Below the pieces are notes generated by a model. The model was not told where the DNA came from. It ran no database searches and saw only the letters and a program-made list of their open reading frames with translations. A program made the translations under genes and the position numbers. A DNA stretch of 64,000 bases from the NCBI GenBank assembly GCA_965201155.1, contig OZ241752.1, forward strand, positions 992,001-1,056,000, in the 5' to 3' direction. Numbering within the stretch: position 1 is the stretch's first letter; every line of letters starts with the position of its first letter. This DNA comes from JANQOH01 sp965201155. Lineage in GTDB: Bacteria > Pseudomonadota > Alphaproteobacteria > UBA7887. Shown here piece after piece: positions 60,434 to 64,000 of the stretch.

Positions 60434-60727
60434 ATGCTCATGCTCATGTTCGATCCACCGCATCCTGGTGCATTTATCCGGCGTCAGTGCCTTGAGCCGC
60501 TGGGGTTGACGGTTACCGAGGCTGCAAAAGGGCTTGCCGTGTCGCGGAACACGCTGTCAATGCTGCTCAATGGGCGCCTCGGCATATCGCCGGAGATGGC
60601 GATCCGGTTGTCGGAAGCATTTGGCGGCAGTCCGGAGAGCTGGCTGACGCAGCAGATGCAGTACGACCTCTGGCACGCGCAGCATAACCGGAAGCCGATC
60701 CAGGTCCGCAGGTTCGCCGCCGCCTGA
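60434..60727 (+). CDS. higA: HigA-type antitoxin (XRE family)
   Basis: The 97-residue protein has DPPHPGAFIRRQCLEPLGLT, a helix-turn-helix (VTEAAKGLAVSRNTLSMLLN) and FGGSPESWLTQQMQYDLWHA, the HigA signature. It should bind the operator upstream and neutralise HigB. ATGs at 60434, 60440 and 60446 are all possible; AAGAGG precedes the first. It remains intact although the toxin is interrupted. Confidence 0.88.
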   Translation: MLMLMFDPPHPGAFIRRQCLEPLGLTVTEAAKGLAVSRNTLSMLLNGRLGISPEMAIRLSEAFGGSPESWLTQQMQYDLWHAQHNRKPIQVRRFAAA

Positions 60728-60794
60728 CCGTATCGAGATTTCGACGAGGCCTTGTGGCCGGCCGTGCCCGGATTCAGCGGGCGAGCGCTTTCGA

Positions 60795-62828
60795 CTATTC
60801 CAGGCCGAACAGTTCCAGAAGTTCCGCGCGGTTCATTCGTGTCGAGAGGTCCAGCGAAACATCGTCGACCAGTTGATCGAACAGCTCCTGTTTTCGCCGC
60901 AGGATGTGATCGATGCGCTCCTCGATCGTATTCTCGCAGGTGTATTTGATCATGTTCACCTTGACAGTCTGGCCCATACGGTGACTCCGGTCTTCGGCCT
61001 GGCGCTCCACGGCCGGGTTCCACCACCGGTCGAGATGAAACACGTAGGATGCTTCCTGCAAGTTCAGGCCGATGCCGCCCGCGCGCAACGAGATGATTAG
61101 CGCCTTGTGGGTATTTCCGGCCCTGAATTGACCGATGAGTTCCGAGCGCTTGTCCGGTGCTATGCCGCCGGTCAGGACAAGCGGCTTGAATGCCCGAAGG
61201 TGGTTGGCGGCGGCGACGACGCCCGAGGTATCGCTTGTATACTGAGAAAAAATCAGCGCCTTGTGACCCTGATCCGCCAATACCTGCAGCCTGTCCCTGA
61301 TATCGTCCAGCTTGCTCGATGCTCCCGTCATGGGGTCGGCATTGCAGATCTGCTTCAGACGGGTGATGAGTTCCAGGATATGCCGGACGCGGACTTCCGC
61401 CCCGAGAGATTTCAGATAGACGATCCCCTCATGTTCGGCCTTGTCGTAGCTTTCCCGCTGCTTCCGGTGCAGCGGAATCGTCAATCTCGTCTCCAGTTTG
61501 GGCGGAAGATCGTGCAGCACATCACCCTTCTTGCGCCGAAGCTGCAATTCACGATGCCGCTGCCGCAACAGCCCGCCTGGGCGATAATATCTTCGCGGCG
61601 TTCCATCGTGATGATCAACGAACTCCATGATGGACGCCAGTTCGTCCTCATCATTCTCGATGGGGGTGCCGGTCAACGCCCATGACCGCAATCTCGGGAG
61701 TTTTTTGACAGCTTCGCTCGTGTCGTTCCGGTTCTTGACTCTCTGAGCTTCATCAAGCACGACCACGTCCCATGCGCTTCCGGCAGTTCGGAGACTTGGC
61801 AGATATCCCGCATCCTGTCGCAGAACATCGTAGCTGACCAAGGTAATGTCTTTCCGTGCCTTCCACTGCCAGCTTCGATCACCCGCTCCGCCTCGGACAA
61901 TGATCGCACTGAGTTCCGGCGCCCACCGCCCTAGCTCCCGGCGCCACTGATCGAGCAGGCCGGCCGGGGCCACCACAAGACAGGAACCGATCGCTCCCCG
62001 CACTCCGAGTATCCGCAGAGCCGCGGCGACCTGCACCGTCTTGCCGAGGCCCATGTCATCCGACAGCAGCAACCGGTCCATCTTGATCAGGGCGTGAACA
62101 CCGTCACGCTGGAACGGCATGAGTTCGGCAGGCCATTCCAGCGGTGTGTCGGCCCCGTCCGAGGCCCGGTTGGTCGGGGGCGCCGCCAGCGCCTCCCACA
62201 GCCGCGCAGTCAAGTCGAATTCTGCCGGGGCTTGCTCATGGGCTACCGATGCGGCATTCAGGGATACGGCGTCGTTACCTGTCCTTCTTCCCGCATTGTC
62301 GATGCGAGGCGGCAAGGAAAACACCGCGTTCAGCCCGCTGATTTCCGACAATGACCGGAGTCGAGCGTCGGCAGATGCTACGGCCAAAGCTCCGGCAGCT
62401 CTCTCCATTGGCCCGAGCGGGTCTTTCCATTGCATGATCCGGCCCAGAGCTTCGTTCGCGGCGGATTGCGGCCCCGGGGGCCCGTTCACCCATAACGGCC
62501 GGAGAGATTCCCGAACAACACAGCAAAAGGGCGTTTCAAGGTTCAGGGCGTTGAACTGTGTGGGAGGCGCTTCCTCCGCCAGACCAATCAGCAATATGGG
62601 TGCGGCGGTACACGACCGGAGCAAGGCTTCCGCCAGAAAAGGCAATCCGGCTTCATCCCCATATCGCCGCGGGTCTCCCTGGACGAAGCTGAAGCCCAGA
62701 GGTTCACCCCACGCCGAGGTCTCCAACAACCCGGCATGCATTCCGCGGCCGTCCTGTGCCGTGACAAACCGCAGCCACCCGATCACGCTGCCTTCCCCGC
62801 CCCTTCTCGTGCGGTCAAGGGCGGGCAC
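60795..62828 (-). CDS. SNF2-type DEAD/DEAH helicase (accessory/defence type)
   Basis: The 677-residue protein has an N-terminal region of about 240 residues without recognised motifs, then a Swi2/Snf2 ATPase: motif I DDMGLGKTVQVA, motif II DEAQRVKN, motif III LTGTPIEN, and in the second lobe IISLRAGGIGLNLQ (V) and DRSHRMGQTVKVN (VI). It should translocate on double-stranded DNA. The start is a GTG (62828). It is 35 bp behind the ATPase gene and ends 67 bp from higA (convergent). Helicases of this kind are paired with DUF2791 ATPases in BREX-like and related defence loci. Confidence 0.85.
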   Translation of the reverse strand: MPALDRTRRGGEGSVIGWLRFVTAQDGRGMHAGLLETSAWGEPLGFSFVQGDPRRYGDEAGLPFLAEALLRSCTAAPILLIGLAEEAPPTQFNALNLETPFCCVVRESLRPLWVNGPPGPQSAANEALGRIMQWKDPLGPMERAAGALAVASADARLRSLSEISGLNAVFSLPPRIDNAGRRTGNDAVSLNAASVAHEQAPAEFDLTARLWEALAAPPTNRASDGADTPLEWPAELMPFQRDGVHALIKMDRLLLSDDMGLGKTVQVAAALRILGVRGAIGSCLVVAPAGLLDQWRRELGRWAPELSAIIVRGGAGDRSWQWKARKDITLVSYDVLRQDAGYLPSLRTAGSAWDVVVLDEAQRVKNRNDTSEAVKKLPRLRSWALTGTPIENDEDELASIMEFVDHHDGTPRRYYRPGGLLRQRHRELQLRRKKGDVLHDLPPKLETRLTIPLHRKQRESYDKAEHEGIVYLKSLGAEVRVRHILELITRLKQICNADPMTGASSKLDDIRDRLQVLADQGHKALIFSQYTSDTSGVVAAANHLRAFKPLVLTGGIAPDKRSELIGQFRAGNTHKALIISLRAGGIGLNLQEASYVFHLDRWWNPAVERQAEDRSHRMGQTVKVNMIKYTCENTIEERIDHILRRKQELFDQLVDDVSLDLSTRMNRAELLELFGLE

Positions 62829-62863
62829 GCGAAATTTCCATCAGGAATCGTATGGCAGGGACC

Positions 62864-64000
62864 TTATTCGGATTCGTCCCCGGATTCGTCCTCAAGGTCC
62901 GTGTTCCGTTCATACAGAGTGGTAAAACCCTCGATCTCGGTATCGGGCTGGTGGTTCGGATACAGTCGGCACAGATCCCATTCGTTGATGGCGGCGCGGA
63001 CCTTGTAGCGCATCCGCCCTTGAAACCCCGCTCCCCCCGCTGACGCTTCCTGGGCCGGAGGCTCCCACCCATACGCTTTGCGGTACAGGCTGCGCAGCGT
63101 TTCCACGGTTGCCCTTACGTCTTCGTCGCTGAGCGGCTCCAGAGCCAGACTGTCCTGCTCGAGAAGGCGCATACCCCTCTCGGCGCGGGCACCGATATTG
63201 CGGTATCTTGTGCTCTGCTCCAGCCTCGGCCGAACGTAGTCTCCATCCTTCTTTTGGCCATCGGGGCTGATGATCGCGGAGGCAAAATCCTCGGTTACCG
63301 CGCCGACCACAACGAGGCCGGGATAATTTTCTCCCTCTGCCACGCCCATCCACCGCGCCAATTCGGCGTAGGAGCGGCCTCGCTGCAATATCGAATAGGA
63401 GCCGACCAGTTCGATTTCGTCAAGAAGTACGACCCAGCCCCGATATCCGGCGCTCTTGATCAATTCGACGGCGAACCGCAACCGCTCCGGCGGAAGGTCG
63501 GCCGCCCTCGGTGCACGGAACTTGTAATTTCGCGCCTGGCCGATTTGCCTCAGCCCGTTGCGAACCCTGGGCAACTGTATGCGGTCGCCCGCCCAGAAAG
63601 ACTCGATCTCGCTGATCAGATCCAGATCTTCCGATCGTTCATGTACAACCCGGCTTGCAGGGAATATCCTGCTCAGAAGGCCGTTCGAGGCGGCAGTATC
63701 GGCCCACTGGGCAAAACCTGCGTACTTCTCCGAATCCGGCGTCATGGAAAGTGCAAGCTCTTCAATGAATCGCCCGCGCCGGTCGGGTATCCGGCCGTTT
63801 TCCATGGCCGAGGTGAACACCTTCCCCAGATCGTAGAGGGGCGTTTCCTTGCTGATCGCAACCCTGCTGCAGAGGAAATTGCGAGAATGCGCGAGGTGTT
63901 CGAGGTGCGCCAGAAGATGCGACTTGCCCGAGCCGAAATCCCCGGAAACAAGCATTCCATGATGGTGTGCAGACCGGTCATGGCTACTCGCCGCCTCATC
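62864..64000 (-). CDS. BrxD/DUF2791-like P-loop ATPase, partial
   Basis: The frame runs off the right edge, with 378 residues visible. It contains a Walker A, LVSGDFGSGKSHLLAHLEHL, just inside, SKETPLYDLGKVFTSAM, and a Walker B-like VVLLDEIELVGSYSILQRGR. The C-terminal part (after about residue 290) is charged and ends in acidic residues. This matches the DUF2791 family to which BREX BrxD belongs. About 50-100 N-terminal residues are probably outside the window. It is upstream of and close to the helicase gene, so they form one unit. Confidence 0.75.
   Translation of the reverse strand, partial: DEAASSHDRSAHHHGMLVSGDFGSGKSHLLAHLEHLAHSRNFLCSRVAISKETPLYDLGKVFTSAMENGRIPDRRGRFIEELALSMTPDSEKYAGFAQWADTAASNGLLSRIFPASRVVHERSEDLDLISEIESFWAGDRIQLPRVRNGLRQIGQARNYKFRAPRAADLPPERLRFAVELIKSAGYRGWVVLLDEIELVGSYSILQRGRSYAELARWMGVAEGENYPGLVVVGAVTEDFASAIISPDGQKKDGDYVRPRLEQSTRYRNIGARAERGMRLLEQDSLALEPLSDEDVRATVETLRSLYRKAYGWEPPAQEASAGGAGFQGRMRYKVRAAINEWDLCRLYPNHQPDTEIEGFTTLYERNTDLEDESGDESE

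Overview
The window is one stretch of a GC-rich bacterial chromosome, almost certainly from an alphaproteobacterium. Four things support this: the unbroken order rplK-rplA-rplJ-rplL-rpoB-rpoC-rpsL-rpsG-fusA-tuf-S10/spc/alpha operons, the run rplQ-degQ-rarA-crcB-rluC-ATP12 behind it, an ATP12-type F1 assembly chaperone, and an RpoC with the proteobacterial trigger-loop insertion. I would guess a Rhodospirillales-like lineage, but the sequence alone does not settle the order.

Layout. 1-6.7 kb (+): the end of an aldo/keto reductase, a luciferase-like flavin oxidoreductase, a DUF547 exported protein, a TVP38-type membrane protein, then SURF1-heme A synthase-M32 carboxypeptidase in an overlapping run. 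6.7-10.4 kb: NudC (-), then the SRP RNA, dnaX, ybaB and recR (+). 10.5-11.8 kb: a lower-GC gene for an orphan HsdR-N-like nuclease. 11.8-17.0 kb (-): a propionyl-CoA carboxylase operon (pccB-pccA) with an isocitrate lyase/PEP mutase-family enzyme and an enoyl-CoA hydratase. 17.3-22.1 kb (-): ATP12, rluC, crcB, rarA, degQ. 22.1-55.0 kb (-): about 33 kb of information-processing genes, from the tRNA-Tyr/Gly-tuf-tRNA-Trp-secE-nusG transcription unit through rpoBC and the str, S10, spc and alpha operons to rplQ. 55.1-57.8 kb: rlmB and tRNA-Thr (+), tsaB (-), a D-Ala-D-Ala dipeptidase (+) and a RutE-like reductase (-). 57.8-64.0 kb: an accessory region with decayed sequence, a frameshifted IS5-family element, a higBA toxin-antitoxin pair whose toxin has an internal stop, an SNF2-type helicase, and a BrxD/DUF2791-like ATPase that runs off the window.

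The most unusual signals lie in the core machinery. RpoC (1626 residues) carries an in-frame tandem duplication of 312 bp (104 residues) inside its trigger-loop insertion, so that the sandwich-barrel domain normally present once appears about three times. RpoB has an apparently lineage-specific insertion of about 81 residues just before its RYDLSTVGR motif. The two tuf genes look identical except at the last codons. The helicase-ATPase pair at the right edge is the best candidate for an incompletely described defence system.

Starts were chosen from ribosome-binding sites, overlap with neighbours and family length. Identity statements are by eye; no database search was possible.
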